A stretch of DNA of 64,000 nt. Source: Dehalococcoidia bacterium. Its GTDB lineage: Bacteria; Chloroflexota; Dehalococcoidia; Tepidiformales; Tepidiformaceae. Both the position numbers and the translations under genes were made by a program. The notes beneath the pieces are model-generated. The model had not been told where the DNA came from. It did not search any database and saw nothing but the letters and a program-made list of their open reading frames with translations. The stretch is taken from contig JADZEI010000004.1 in assembly GCA_020850615.1 (NCBI GenBank), positions 283,620 to 347,619 of the forward strand. Reading direction: 5' to 3'. Positions 34,860 through 44,906 of the stretch are shown one piece after another. How positions within the stretch are numbered: the first letter of the stretch is position 1; every line of letters starts with the position of its first letter.

Positions 34860-35606
34860 ATGACCAGCGCGTTCGCCGGCGAACTGGTGAGGCGGCTGGA
34901 GGTGCTCGTGCGGGAGCGCGCCTGTGCCTCGCGCGCCGCCGGGAACGCGAAGTACATGCGCAACCTGTTCCCGTTCGCCGGCGTCTCCTCACCGGAGCTC
35001 ACGCTCGTCCTGCGCGAGGGGCTCGCCGGGCTGCCGAAGCCGTCAGAAGCTGACGTGCTCGAAGCCGCGGAGCAGCTCTGGACCCTGCCCGAGCGCGAGT
35101 TCCAGTACCTCGGCGCCTCGCTGCTCGGCCGGCACGCGCGGCTGCTGGGGCCCGGCGCGCTGCCGCGGGTCCGCGCGCTCATCGAAACGAAGTCCTGGTG
35201 GGACACGGTCGATACCCTGGCCAGCCGCGTGGTGGGGACGCTCGTGCGCGCCCACCCGGAGCTCCGGGAGGAGATGGACCGCTGGGCCGGGGACCGCAAC
35301 ACCTGGATCGCGCGGACAGCGGTTCTCCACCAGCTCCGTTACCGGGGCAGCACGGACGAGGCGCGACTGTTCGGCTACTGCCTGCAGCGCGCCGCCGAGC
35401 CCGAGTTCTTCATCCGGAAGGCGATCGGCTGGGCCCTGCGGGAGTACTCGAAGACCACGCCCGAGGCGGTGCGCGTGTTCATCGCGCAGCACGACGCCGA
35501 GCTCTCGCCGCTTTCGAAACGCGAGGGGATGCTCTGGCTGACCGGCCGGCCGGGTTCGAAGCGGCGAGCCGAGGTCGAAGCGGCCGCCCGCGCGGGGCAA
35601 CCGTGA
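34860..35606 (+). CDS. AlkD-like DNA alkylation repair protein
   Basis: A 248-residue HEAT-repeat-like helical protein of the AlkD family. Diagnostic are KYMRNLFPFAGVSSPE near residue 32, the catalytic-type segment KSWWDTVDTLASRVVG near 120, holding the conserved Trp and Asp, and FFIRKAIGWALREYSKTTPE near 180. Family members excise bulky or cationic alkylated bases without base flipping. It begins 2 bases after rex and is likely cotranscribed, an unexplained pairing. Confidence 0.9.
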   Translation: MTSAFAGELVRRLEVLVRERACASRAAGNAKYMRNLFPFAGVSSPELTLVLREGLAGLPKPSEADVLEAAEQLWTLPEREFQYLGASLLGRHARLLGPGALPRVRALIETKSWWDTVDTLASRVVGTLVRAHPELREEMDRWAGDRNTWIARTAVLHQLRYRGSTDEARLFGYCLQRAAEPEFFIRKAIGWALREYSKTTPEAVRVFIAQHDAELSPLSKREGMLWLTGRPGSKRRAEVEAAARAGQP

Positions 35607-35637
35607 CAGCCGCCACGCCTCGCGGCAGACTGCGCGC

Positions 35638-36345
35638 ATGATCGAGCTCGTCGTGGCGTCGGCGTTCGGGCAGGTACTCGGCCCGCGGCTGAAGGCCGTG
35701 GTCGCCTACGGCAGCGCCGTGACCGGCGATGTCATCCCCGGGTATTCGGACCTGGACCTCGCCGTGTTCATGGAGGGGCGGCTCAGCGTCGGCGACGCCG
35801 TCGTCCTCCAGCGCGCCATTGGGGACTGTGACCGGGGCGAGTTCGCCTACCTCTCGCTCTCGCACTGCGTCGACGTCGACGTGGCACCGCCGATCCCGCT
35901 ATTCGTGCCCGGCGCCGTCCGGGTGGTCACCGGCGCGGAGCTCGACCGCCGCTGGCTGCACGACGATGCGTCGCTGCTCGCCGCCTCCGAGCGCCTGCTC
36001 GCGACGCTGCCGGCGCGCATCGCGCAGCGCCTCGCGGACTGGACGGTCGCGGGGCCGGGCGAGCGCGCCCGGCAGGTGCGGCTGCTCGGCATGGACCTGA
36101 AGCCGGCGCTGCGCGCCTGCCTGGTGCGGCACCGCGAACCGATCGTCGAGACGTGGGCAGCGCCCTACCGTGACCTGGTCACGCGTTGGCGGCGCTACAA
36201 CCCGGTCGACGCCATCGAGCTGGAGGCGCTGCTCGGCCGCCTGCCGCCACGGCCGGGCGACGAACGCAGCGTCGGCGACCGCATGCTCGGGCTCGTGGAG
36301 CTGCTGACCGCGGAGGCGCGCTCGCTCCCGCCGCGCGTGCCCTAG
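35638..36345 (+). CDS. Nucleotidyltransferase-domain protein
   Basis: A 235-residue protein with the polymerase-beta-type nucleotidyltransferase motif [20 protein letters not shown] (G25-S26 and D38-x-D40) plus a third acidic site plausible in CVDVDVA near 80. The rest is helical, as in aminoglycoside- or toxin-modifying transferases. The substrate is unknown. No antitoxin-like HEPN partner is adjacent. Its stop overlaps that of convergent mreB through a shared CTAG. Confidence 0.8.
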   Translation: MIELVVASAFGQVLGPRLKAVVAYGSAVTGDVIPGYSDLDLAVFMEGRLSVGDAVVLQRAIGDCDRGEFAYLSLSHCVDVDVAPPIPLFVPGAVRVVTGAELDRRWLHDDASLLAASERLLATLPARIAQRLADWTVAGPGERARQVRLLGMDLKPALRACLVRHREPIVETWAAPYRDLVTRWRRYNPVDAIELEALLGRLPPRPGDERSVGDRMLGLVELLTAEARSLPPRVP

Positions 36346-37403
36346 CGTTCCGGGCCGGGGAAGAGGCCGACGAGGTTCTCCTCCTCGGTCGGCAGGCTGC
36401 GCTTGATGACCTCGAGGTGGTCCAGGGCGATCCCCGCGCCGATGGCCACACACTCCAGCGGGTTATCGGCGACGTAGCAGGGGACGCCCGTCTCCTGCGT
36501 GAGGAGCTCGTCCATGTGGCGCAGCAGTCCGCCGCCGCCGGTGAGCACGATGCCGCGGTCGATGACGTCGGCGGCGAGCTCCGGCGGCGTCTTTTCGAGC
36601 ACCGCGCGGACCGTCTGCACGATGGTGCCGAGGCAGTCCTGGATGGACTGGGCGACTTCGAGGCTGTTGAGCGTGATGGTCTTGGGGAGGCCGCTGAGCT
36701 GGTCGCGGCCGCGCACCTGCGTGCTCAGGCCCTCGTCGACCGGGAGGGCGCTGCCGATGGCGATCTTGATCTCCTCGGCCGTCTTCTCACCGATCATCAG
36801 GTTATGTCGCCGGCGGACGTAGGCCATGATCGCCTCGTCGATGCGGTCGCCCGCCATGCGCACGGATTCGCTGACGACGATGCCGTAGAGCGAGATGACC
36901 GCCGCTTCGGTGCGGCCGCCGCCGATGTTCACGACCATGTTGCCGCGAGCTGTGCCGATGGGGATGCGCGCGCCGATGGCGGCTGCGAGCGGCTCCGGGA
37001 CGAGGTGCGCGGGCTTGCGCGCGCCGGCCTGCTCGGCCGCGTCACGCACGGCGCGCTGCTCGACGCTGGTGACGCCCGCGGGGACGGTGACCATGATCTC
37101 GGGCCGGATGATGTTGAACCGCCCGGTAATCAGCCCGATGAAGTACCGGAGCATCGCCTCGGTCGTCAGGTAGTCCGCGATGACGCCGTCACGCATGGGG
37201 CGGATGACGCTGATGGAGCCAGGCGTGCGGCCCTGCATGGCGCGCGCTTCGTTGCCCACGGCCACGATCGCGTTGTCGCGGTTGTGCCGCGCGACGACAG
37301 ACGGCTCGTTGACGATGATGCCCTGGCCCTTCACGTAGACCAGGATGTTCGCCGTCCCAAGGTCGATCCCGGCTTTCTTCGATGCGAGGAAGTCGAAGGC
37401 CAT
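36342..37403 (-). CDS. mreB: Rod-shape determining protein MreB/Mbl
   Basis: A 353-residue actin homologue: phosphate-1 loop [20 protein letters not shown], phosphate-2 loop [20 protein letters not shown] near 158-170, and adenosine motif [18 protein letters not shown] near 290. It polymerises under the membrane and guides cell-wall synthesis. Its ATG overlaps the murA stop (TGATG), so the two wall genes are coupled; mreC and mreD are not present here. Confidence 0.95.
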   Translation of the reverse strand: MAFDFLASKKAGIDLGTANILVYVKGQGIIVNEPSVVARHNRDNAIVAVGNEARAMQGRTPGSISVIRPMRDGVIADYLTTEAMLRYFIGLITGRFNIIRPEIMVTVPAGVTSVEQRAVRDAAEQAGARKPAHLVPEPLAAAIGARIPIGTARGNMVVNIGGGRTEAAVISLYGIVVSESVRMAGDRIDEAIMAYVRRRHNLMIGEKTAEEIKIAIGSALPVDEGLSTQVRGRDQLSGLPKTITLNSLEVAQSIQDCLGTIVQTVRAVLEKTPPELAADVIDRGIVLTGGGGLLRHMDELLTQETGVPCYVADNPLECVAIGAGIALDHLEVIKRSLPTEEENLVGLFPGPER

Positions 37404-38683
37404 CAGCTGCGCTCGACTTCCGCGCCGAGGCCGCGCAGCTTCTCTTCGAGCCGCTCGTAGCCCCGGTCCAGGTGGGTGATCTCCTCGACGGTGGTGGTGC
37501 CCTGGGCGACGAGCGCGGCGAGCATCACGGAGGCGCCGGCGCGCACATCGAGCGCGCGGACGCGGGAGCCGTGCAGGGGCGCGGGGCCGCTCAGGATCGC
37601 CGACGAACCGGTGCTCACAATCTCCGCGCCCATCTTCCTCAGTTCGCCAACGTACAGCATGCGGTTGTCGAACACACGCTCGTGGATGATCGAGACGCCC
37701 TGGGCCTGCGTGAGCAGGGCCGCCATGGGCGCGTGGAGATCGGTCGCGAGGCCCGGGTAGGGGAGCGCCTGGAAGCTGATCGCGCGCAGCGGGCCACTGC
37801 GGGAGACGCGCACGCAGCTCTCGCCGAGGCGCTCGATCGTGGCCCCGGTGGCTTCGAGCTTGGCCCAGGTTGCGTCCATCACGTCGACCGGCGCCTCTTC
37901 GAGCGTGACGTCGCCGCCGGTCATCGCGGCGGCGATCGCGTAGGTGCCGGCTTCGATGCGGTCGGACATCACCCGGAAGGTGGTGCCGTGGAGCCGCTCG
38001 ACGCCCTCGATGTGCATGATCTGCTGGCCGATGCCGCTGACCTTCGCGCCCATCGCGTTCAGCAGGCGGGCGAGCTCCTGGACTTCCGGCTCGGTCGCCG
38101 CGTTGACGATGATCGACTCACCCTTGGCGAGCGCGGCGGCCATCATCACGTTCTGGGTGCCGGAGACGGACGGGTAGTCCATGAAGATGCGCGCCCCGCG
38201 GAGGCCGCCTTCGGGCGCGCGGGCGACGAAGTGCTCGCCTTCGCGCGTGACGACCGCACCCATGGCTTCGAAGCCGCCGAGGTGGACGTCGATCGGCCGC
38301 TGGCCGATGACATCACCGCCCGGGGGCACGGACGAGGCGTAGCCGTGGCAGGCGAGCAGCGGGCCCATGACCTGGAAGCTCGCGCGGTTCTCGGTGATGA
38401 GCTCGCTCGGCGCTTCGTAGACGTTGACCTCGCCCGCATCGATGCGAAGCGTGTTCGGCGCCGGGCGGTCGACCGTCGCGCCGAGGCTGGTCAGGAGCTC
38501 GCCGAGCGAGGTGGCATCGCGGATGGCGGGGACGTTCTCGAGGGTGACCGGTTCGTCGGTGAGCAGGGCCGCGCACATGAAGGCGAGGGCGGCGTTCTTC
38601 GCGCCGGAAATGCGCACGCTGCCGCGCAACACGGCGCCGCCCTGGACGGTGAAACGGGGGCCACGGCGTTGGACGGCGGTCAT
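37403..38683 (-). CDS. murA: UDP-N-acetylglucosamine 1-carboxyvinyltransferase MurA, Asp in place of active-site Cys
   Basis: A 426-residue MurA performing the first committed step of peptidoglycan synthesis, transfer of enolpyruvate from PEP to UDP-GlcNAc. It has [10 protein letters not shown] with the conserved Lys (K29). The mobile active-site loop reads [17 protein letters not shown], with D124 at the position of the fosfomycin-alkylated Cys115 of E. coli. The same Cys-to-Asp change gives natural fosfomycin resistance in mycobacteria and chlamydiae. Cotranscribed with mreB. The presence of murA, murI and mreB shows a walled cell. Confidence 0.95.
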   Translation of the reverse strand: MTAVQRRGPRFTVQGGAVLRGSVRISGAKNAALAFMCAALLTDEPVTLENVPAIRDATSLGELLTSLGATVDRPAPNTLRIDAGEVNVYEAPSELITENRASFQVMGPLLACHGYASSVPPGGDVIGQRPIDVHLGGFEAMGAVVTREGEHFVARAPEGGLRGARIFMDYPSVSGTQNVMMAAALAKGESIIVNAATEPEVQELARLLNAMGAKVSGIGQQIMHIEGVERLHGTTFRVMSDRIEAGTYAIAAAMTGGDVTLEEAPVDVMDATWAKLEATGATIERLGESCVRVSRSGPLRAISFQALPYPGLATDLHAPMAALLTQAQGVSIIHERVFDNRMLYVGELRKMGAEIVSTGSSAILSGPAPLHGSRVRALDVRAGASVMLAALVAQGTTTVEEITHLDRGYERLEEKLRGLGAEVERS

Positions 38684-38750
38684 CTAGTGAAAGGATAGGG
38701 GGTGGCCGGAGATGGGGCTACGCGCGCGAGGCGCGAACTCCGGCCCCGGA

Positions 38751-39644
38751 CTATTTCGTGCGGTAGTCGCCGTAGCGGCCGTCGCGCCAGTCGAGCGCCT
38801 CCTTCAGCCCGCCGCCGCTCTTCATGGACTCGCGCATCTTGTCCTGCCAGGCGTAGGCCTCGCCGGTGAACTGGCCCATCGCGTCCATCTCGGTCGAGCT
38901 GCGGATGCTGGAGTAGATGCCCATGTTCTCGTACCAGCGGTTGCAGGCGGCCTTCAGGAGCGCCAGGTGGTCGGCGGTCATGTTCGCGTAGTAGTCGGCG
39001 AAGGCGATGGTCTTCTGTTCGAGCTGGTCTTTCGGCCAGGCGTAGTTGATCATCCCGATCCGCTCGGCCTCGGTGCCGGAGACGGAGCTGCCGGAAAGCG
39101 AGAGCTCCTTCGTCTTGCGCATGCCCATCACGAGCGGCCAGATGGCGCCGTTGCGCGGGTAGCCCAGGCCGCGCACGCCGGGGTGGCCGATCTGGCAGTC
39201 CTCGGAGGCGACGACGAGGTCGGCCATCATCGCGAGCTCGCAGCCGCCGGCGAGGCAGTAACCCTGCAGCTCGGCGATCGTGACCTTGGCCATGTTCCAG
39301 AAGTACATCTGGATGTCGGTGATCTGCTGCATGCTGGTGCGGACGTTGAACAGCAGGCGGCGGCTCTGTTCGTCGGCGTAAGCGTATTCGAGCGGGCGGC
39401 GGCCACCGGCGGCGTTCTTGTAGGGTGTGAGGTCGTAGCCGGCGCTGAACGCACGCCCGGCGCCGCGCAGGACGATGACGCGGACGGAGTTGTCCGCTTC
39501 CCACGCGTGGAGGGCGTCGTTGAGTTCGAAGAGGAGCTCCGGCGAGAGCGTGTTCAGCTTCTCCGGGCGGTTGAGCGTAATCCGGCCGACACGGCCGTCG
39601 GTCCCGACGCGGTCGAGCAGCAGGGTGTTATAGGTGGCGTCCAT
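38751..39644 (-). CDS. Enoyl-CoA hydratase/isomerase (crotonase) family protein
   Basis: A 297-residue crotonase with LNRPEKLNTLSPELLFEL, the oxyanion segment GAGRAFSAGYDLTPYKN and a second segment ELQGYCLAGGCELAMMADLV, more canonical than in the homologue at 1495. A C-terminal extension is rich in aromatic residues (MRESMKSGGGLKEALDWRDG). ATG 39644 matches the family start, with AGGGAG upstream. It stands as a single gene between murA and a small membrane protein. Confidence 0.92.
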   Translation of the reverse strand: MDATYNTLLLDRVGTDGRVGRITLNRPEKLNTLSPELLFELNDALHAWEADNSVRVIVLRGAGRAFSAGYDLTPYKNAAGGRRPLEYAYADEQSRRLLFNVRTSMQQITDIQMYFWNMAKVTIAELQGYCLAGGCELAMMADLVVASEDCQIGHPGVRGLGYPRNGAIWPLVMGMRKTKELSLSGSSVSGTEAERIGMINYAWPKDQLEQKTIAFADYYANMTADHLALLKAACNRWYENMGIYSSIRSSTEMDAMGQFTGEAYAWQDKMRESMKSGGGLKEALDWRDGRYGDYRTK

Positions 39645-39709
39645 CGATTCGGCTCCCTGGGTGTGTGCGGCCGAATCATACGGACGATGACGGCGGTGTC
39701 CATGCGGGC

Positions 39710-40141
39710 TCAGCGGGCGCGGTGGACGGCGGCGAACCCGGTCGAAAGCAGGACCACCTCGGCCAGCCCGAACCCGGCCCACGTGAGCAGGCCGGCGGTG
39801 TAGTCCCAGTCGTGGCTGACCTCGGGGCCGCGGATGGTCGTCTCGCCGTATTGCACGCCGAAGATGGTGCGCCAGGCGAGCGTGGCATCCGGCAGGCTGT
39901 ATTCGGATTCGGGGATCCGCTGGACGCCGGTGATCTGAAGTCGCAGCGCCGGCACATCGGACCAGTGACCGGCCTCGGTGAGGAGGTAGTGCTCGGTCGT
40001 CCACTGCAGGCTGGCGTGGTCCTCGAACCGCGTCCAGGGGACGAGGACCGCGGCTGCCCCGAGCGCGATCGCCGCGGCGAACCCTGCAAGTCCCGTGGCG
40101 GTCCCGTGATCCTCGAAGAGCCAGGAAAGCAAGGCCCGCAT
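39710..40141 (-). CDS. Hypothetical membrane protein, 143 residues
   Basis: Predicted from sequence to have an N-terminal helix (GLAGFAAAIALGAAAVLVPW), an extracytoplasmic segment of about 75 residues and a C-terminal helix (AGLLTWAGFGLAEVVLLSTG). No family is recognised. It follows the Uma2-family gene on the same strand after 9 bases, so the two are probably cotranscribed. Confidence 0.65.
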   Translation of the reverse strand: MRALLSWLFEDHGTATGLAGFAAAIALGAAAVLVPWTRFEDHASLQWTTEHYLLTEAGHWSDVPALRLQITGVQRIPESEYSLPDATLAWRTIFGVQYGETTIRGPEVSHDWDYTAGLLTWAGFGLAEVVLLSTGFAAVHRAR

Positions 40142-40150
40142 GGTGGCGGC

Positions 40151-40693
40151 TCAGTCCGGGAAGAGTTCGCGGACGGTCGACGCGAAGCCGGGGATCACGT
40201 CCTCGCCGGTGACCTGGTCCGTGGCGGTAAGGATGGAGGCGCCTCCGGAGGCGCGGTAGACGTGGATCTCGTGCTCGTCGGGGTAGGCCACCCAGACGAT
40301 GCGGACGCCAGAACGAAGCCAGAGGTCCACCTTTTCGCGGAGCTTTGCGGCCTTATCGCTCGGCGACACTACTTCGACGACGAGCTCGGGTGGCGTGCGA
40401 AGGTAGCCGTAGCCCCGGAGCCGGGATCGTGCAGCCGACAAGAACGAGACGTCCGCGCGACGGGTCTCTGTCTCATCCTCGAAGATGCGGATTCCGAGCT
40501 CCGATGTGAAGACGCGGCCGAGATTCAGGGGCCGCACATAGGCGACCAGGGCCGCGATGATCCAACTTGCGGTTTCCGTCGACTCGTCACCCACAGTTCG
40601 CTCCACCAGTTCGCCGCCAACGAGCTCGTACTGAGGTCCATCCTTGCTCAGGAGCATCTCTTCGAGCTCGTCGTAGGTCGCTGCCATTGCCAT
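40151..40693 (-). CDS. Uma2-family (DUF820) putative endonuclease
   Basis: A 180-residue protein of the PD-(D/E)XK-like Uma2 family: QYELVGGELVERT near residue 22, ELGIRIFEDETETRRADVSF, and PPELVVEVVSPSDKAAKLRE near 108 with the acidic residue and Lys of the nuclease core, then GVRIVWVAYPDEHEIHVYR. The family is frequent in Cyanobacteria and Chloroflexota and its role is unknown. ATG at 40693 or 40687. Confidence 0.87.
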   Translation of the reverse strand: MAMAATYDELEEMLLSKDGPQYELVGGELVERTVGDESTETASWIIAALVAYVRPLNLGRVFTSELGIRIFEDETETRRADVSFLSAARSRLRGYGYLRTPPELVVEVVSPSDKAAKLREKVDLWLRSGVRIVWVAYPDEHEIHVYRASGGASILTATDQVTGEDVIPGFASTVRELFPD

Positions 40694-40794
40694 GTGCGAA
40701 GTATAGCGGAACCAGCAGACGCTCGGGCCGCGGACGCAAGAGAGGTGCCGCGAGTGGCTTGGACGTGATACGGCGGCGGCGCGATAGTGCGGCC

Positions 40795-41229
40795 ATGCAG
40801 ACGGAACCAGCCGACCCGCCCGAGATCGTCTCCACGCGGGTGCTCGACACGACGCCCGACGGACTGTTCGACGCGCTCTGCGACCCGGAGCAACTTGCCG
40901 CGTGGTGGGGTCCGCACGGCTTCACCAACCACTTCCACGCGTTCGAACCGCGGGCCGGCGGGCGGTGGCGCTACGACATGCGGGGGCCGGACGGCGCCGT
41001 CTTCCCACAGGAGCGCACCTTCAGCGAGGTGGTGCCGGGGCGCGTGGTCATGCGCAACGAGCACCCGAGGCACGAGTTCACGATGACCCTCACCTGGGCG
41101 CCCCTCGACGGCAGGGTATTGCTGCAGTGGAGCATGCTGTTCGATTCGCAGGACGAGGCCGGGCGTGTCCGGGCCGCGAACGAGGAGAACTTCGACCGGC
41201 TTGCTGCGCACCTGCGCGGGCGGAGGTAA
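40795..41229 (+). CDS. SRPBCC-domain protein (AHSA1-like)
   Basis: A 144-residue START/AHSA1-type protein: VSTRVLDTTPDGLFDALCDP near the start, WWGPHGFTNHFHAFEPRAGG and the C-terminal ENFDRLAAHLRG helix. These proteins have a helix-grip fold with a hydrophobic cavity for a small ligand. The frame is open further upstream, but ATG 40795 begins where the domain begins. Confidence 0.85.
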   Translation: MQTEPADPPEIVSTRVLDTTPDGLFDALCDPEQLAAWWGPHGFTNHFHAFEPRAGGRWRYDMRGPDGAVFPQERTFSEVVPGRVVMRNEHPRHEFTMTLTWAPLDGRVLLQWSMLFDSQDEAGRVRAANEENFDRLAAHLRGRR

Positions 41230-41233
41230 CGTA

Positions 41234-41261
41234 AACGGCCCGGACTTGCGTCCGGGCCGTT
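41234..41261. terminator. Bidirectional terminator between the AHSA1-like gene and atpC
   Basis: AACGGCCCGGAC and GTCCGGGCCGTT pair perfectly over 12 bp around a 4-base loop. On the minus strand the stem is followed by TTTACGTT, so it most likely ends the ATP synthase transcript. Confidence 0.8.
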
Positions 41262-41282
41262 GAGGTTGGAGTTCGGTGGCCG

Positions 41283-41738
41283 CTACGGGCGGCCGGCGGG
41301 GCCGGGAGCGCCGGGGCGGCTGCGGCGGCGCCGTTCCGCGGCGCGGAGCCGCAGCAGCGACCGCTGGAGCGACGCCTGGGCGCGGGCCAGGTCGACGTCG
41401 CGGCCGGCCTGCTCGCGGAAGCGCTTGATCCGCTCCTCGGCGCGGGCGCGGGCCGCTTCGGCGCGGGCGATATCGATCTCCTCCACCGCCTCGGCGGCGT
41501 CGGCGAGGATGGTCACGCGGTCGTTGCGGACTTCCATGAAGCCGCCGCTGACCGCGAAGCCGGATTCCTCCGCGCCACGCCGGAAGACGAGCTCGCCCGC
41601 ATCCAGCGTGGTCATGAGCGCCGCATGGTGCGGAAGGATGGCGAGCTGCCCCTCGCTGCCGGGCGCGATGAGGACATCGATGCCCTGCTCGGTGCGGACG
41701 ACCCGTTCGGCCGTGACAATTTCCACGGTGAGGGGCAT
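41283..41738 (-). CDS. atpC: ATP synthase F1 epsilon subunit
   Basis: A 151-residue epsilon subunit: N-terminal beta sandwich (LTVEIVTAERVV, then APGSEGQLAILPHHAALMTT) and a C-terminal helical arm rich in Arg/Ala ending in a basic, Gly/Pro-rich tail. It links gamma to the c-ring and inhibits ATP hydrolysis. It is the last gene of the atp operon, followed by the terminator. Confidence 0.95.
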   Translation of the reverse strand: MPLTVEIVTAERVVRTEQGIDVLIAPGSEGQLAILPHHAALMTTLDAGELVFRRGAEESGFAVSGGFMEVRNDRVTILADAAEAVEEIDIARAEAARARAEERIKRFREQAGRDVDLARAQASLQRSLLRLRAAERRRRSRPGAPGPAGRP

Positions 41739-41747
41739 CGTGCGCTC

Positions 41748-43187
<1,440 letters not shown>

Positions 43188-43277
43188 TTACTGGTGTGCC
43201 CCGGCGGCATTGCTGACGCCGGCCATAACCGGGGCCTGCCCCGGGCTGGTTCCGATGGGTGGGAGGTTGGCGCTCAC
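43188..43277 (-). CDS. Tiny ORF of 29 codons between HAD gene and atpD
   Basis: GTG at 43277 overlaps the HAD-gene stop (GTGA) and the frame runs to TAA at 43190-43188, reading SANLPPIGTSPGQAPVMAGV and a few more residues. It fills most of the 110-base gap before atpD. It has no recognised domain. It could be a real small peptide, a coupling leader for atpD, or chance. Confidence 0.35.
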   Translation of the reverse strand: MSANLPPIGTSPGQAPVMAGVSNAAGAHQ

Positions 43278-43927
43278 GCTGCCACCTCAAGGATATCGTC
43301 CAATGCGATGCCGCTGAGCGATTCGAACTCGCGATCGGGTTCGCCCAGGTCAAGGCCGCGGGTGTATTCGGTGCGGACGGCCCAGCAGCGCATGCCGGCG
43401 GCACGGGCGGAGGCGATGCCGGCGGGGGCGTCCTCGATGGCCAGGCAGGCCGACGGGGGGAGCTTCAGGCGCTTCGCCGCGAGCAGGTAGATCTCCGGGT
43501 CGGGCTTGCCGTTGGCGACATCGGAGCCGGTGATGAGCTCATCGAAGGCGCGGGCGAGGCCGATGCGGGCGAGGCAGGCATCGACCCAGGGGCGCACGGA
43601 CGAGGATGCGAGGGCGATGGGAACGCGGCGGCGCTGGAGGCCGAGCACGAGGGAGGTGGCTCCTTCGAGGGCTTCGGCGTGCTCGCGGTACTGTTGGAGG
43701 ATGAGTTCGTGGTAGATGGGGGAGTAGTAATCGCGCGTGCGGGCGAGGCCGAAATCGCGGACCATTTCGGTCCAGCCGGCCTTGGTGCCCATGTAGGGCT
43801 TGTACTCTTCGAGGGAGATGGAGCGGCCTTCGTGGGCGAGGAGCTGGTTGACGGCGGCGAAATGCAGCGGCTCGCCGTCCACGAGGACGCCGTCCATATC
43901 GAAGATGACCGCTGCGATGCGTTCCAG
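43274..43927 (-). CDS. HAD-superfamily hydrolase (beta-phosphoglucomutase-like) inside the atp operon
   Basis: A 217-residue HAD enzyme with motif I AAVIFDMDGVLVDGEPLH (D10, D12), motif II IALASSSVRPW, the Lys motif in GSDVANGKPDPEIYLLAAKR and motif IV CLAIEDAPAGIASARAAGM. This is the subfamily IA pattern of phosphoglycolate phosphatases and beta-phosphoglucomutases. The first ATG (43897) would delete the nucleophile Asp, and no ATG, GTG or TTG lies in frame upstream. CTG 43927 does, with AGGGGG 6 bases before it and the atpG stop 1 base upstream. It is cotranscribed between gamma and beta, and the substrate is unknown. Confidence 0.85.
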   Translation of the reverse strand: MERIAAVIFDMDGVLVDGEPLHFAAVNQLLAHEGRSISLEEYKPYMGTKAGWTEMVRDFGLARTRDYYSPIYHELILQQYREHAEALEGATSLVLGLQRRRVPIALASSSVRPWVDACLARIGLARAFDELITGSDVANGKPDPEIYLLAAKRLKLPPSACLAIEDAPAGIASARAAGMRCWAVRTEYTRGLDLGEPDREFESLSGIALDDILEVAA

Positions 43928-43928
43928 C

Positions 43929-44810
43929 CTATGCCCCCTTGAGCGCCTCGACGCCGCCGACGATATCGAGCAGTTCTTTGGTGATCTGCTCCTGGCGCGC
44001 CTTGTTGTAGGTGAGGGTGAGTTCGCGGGTGAGCTCGTTCGCGTTGTCGGTGGCGTTTTTCATGGCGACCATCTGGGCGGACTGGAAGCTCGCGGCGTTC
44101 TGGAGGATGGCCTCGTAGATCTGCATCTCGATGTAGCGGGGGAGGATGCGGGCGAGGACGTCGTCCGGGGAGGGTTCGAAGATGTACTCCTCGGCGAGGT
44201 TGGCTGCGGTGGCGCCGTCTTCGGCGGCGGGGGGCTCGATGGGGAGCAGCTGCCGGACGACGGGGCGCTGGACGGCGGTGGAGACGAAGAGCGGGAAGCT
44301 CACGTAGACGCGGTCCACGACGCCGTTGAGGTAGTCATCGATGATGACGCGGGCGATGCCGAGGGTATCGGACTGGGTGGGGTAGTCGCCGAGCTCGGTG
44401 AATTCGGCGGTGAGGTGCTGGTGGGCGCGGACGAAGAAGTCGCGGCCTTTCTTGCCGACGGCGACGACGGAGACGGGTTCGTGCTGCATGGCGACGAAGG
44501 TGCCGGCGGCGCGGTTGAGGTTGGCGTTGAGGCCGCCGCAGAGGCCGCGATCGGGGGTGATGTGGAGGATCGCGATGTTTTTGACGGGGCGGTTGGCGAG
44601 CAGGGGATGCGCGGCGCCTTCGCCATCGCCGCCTTTGCTGGCGAGTCCGGCGAGCACGATGCGGAGCTTTTCGGCGTAGGGCTGCGCCTGGGTGGCGCGG
44701 TCCTGGGCGCGGCGCATCTTGGATGCGGCCACGAGCTGCAACGCGTTCGTGATCTTTGCGGTGTTCTTGACGCTCCCGATGCGTCGTTTGAGCTGGCGGA
44801 TCGTCGGCAT
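43929..44810 (-). CDS. atpG: ATP synthase F1 gamma subunit
   Basis: A 293-residue gamma subunit. The N-terminal coiled-coil helix reads IRQLKRRIGSVKNTAKITNA with LQLVAASKMRRAQ, ITPDRGLCGGLNANLNRAA lies near residue 75, and the C-terminal helix includes MVAMKNATDNANELTRELTL, then YNKARQEQITKELLDIVGG. It is the rotor shaft. A low-complexity acidic loop (EPPAAEDGATAANLAEEYIF) lies near 195-220. Confidence 0.96.
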   Translation of the reverse strand: MPTIRQLKRRIGSVKNTAKITNALQLVAASKMRRAQDRATQAQPYAEKLRIVLAGLASKGGDGEGAAHPLLANRPVKNIAILHITPDRGLCGGLNANLNRAAGTFVAMQHEPVSVVAVGKKGRDFFVRAHQHLTAEFTELGDYPTQSDTLGIARVIIDDYLNGVVDRVYVSFPLFVSTAVQRPVVRQLLPIEPPAAEDGATAANLAEEYIFEPSPDDVLARILPRYIEMQIYEAILQNAASFQSAQMVAMKNATDNANELTRELTLTYNKARQEQITKELLDIVGGVEALKGA

Positions 44811-44906
44811 GTGGCGTTATCCCGTCCGGGGGTGGTGGAGCCGGGCGGGGCCGCCCGGCGCGCGGGGGCGGGCGAGCGCCCCCAGCCGTCAGCGGGTTGC
44901 CGGCCC

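Noticed and set aside
39629..39700. A possible Rex or TetR box upstream of the crotonase at 39644
   Set aside because: No inverted repeat with arms of 5 bp or more, and no match to the motifs seen elsewhere in the window.
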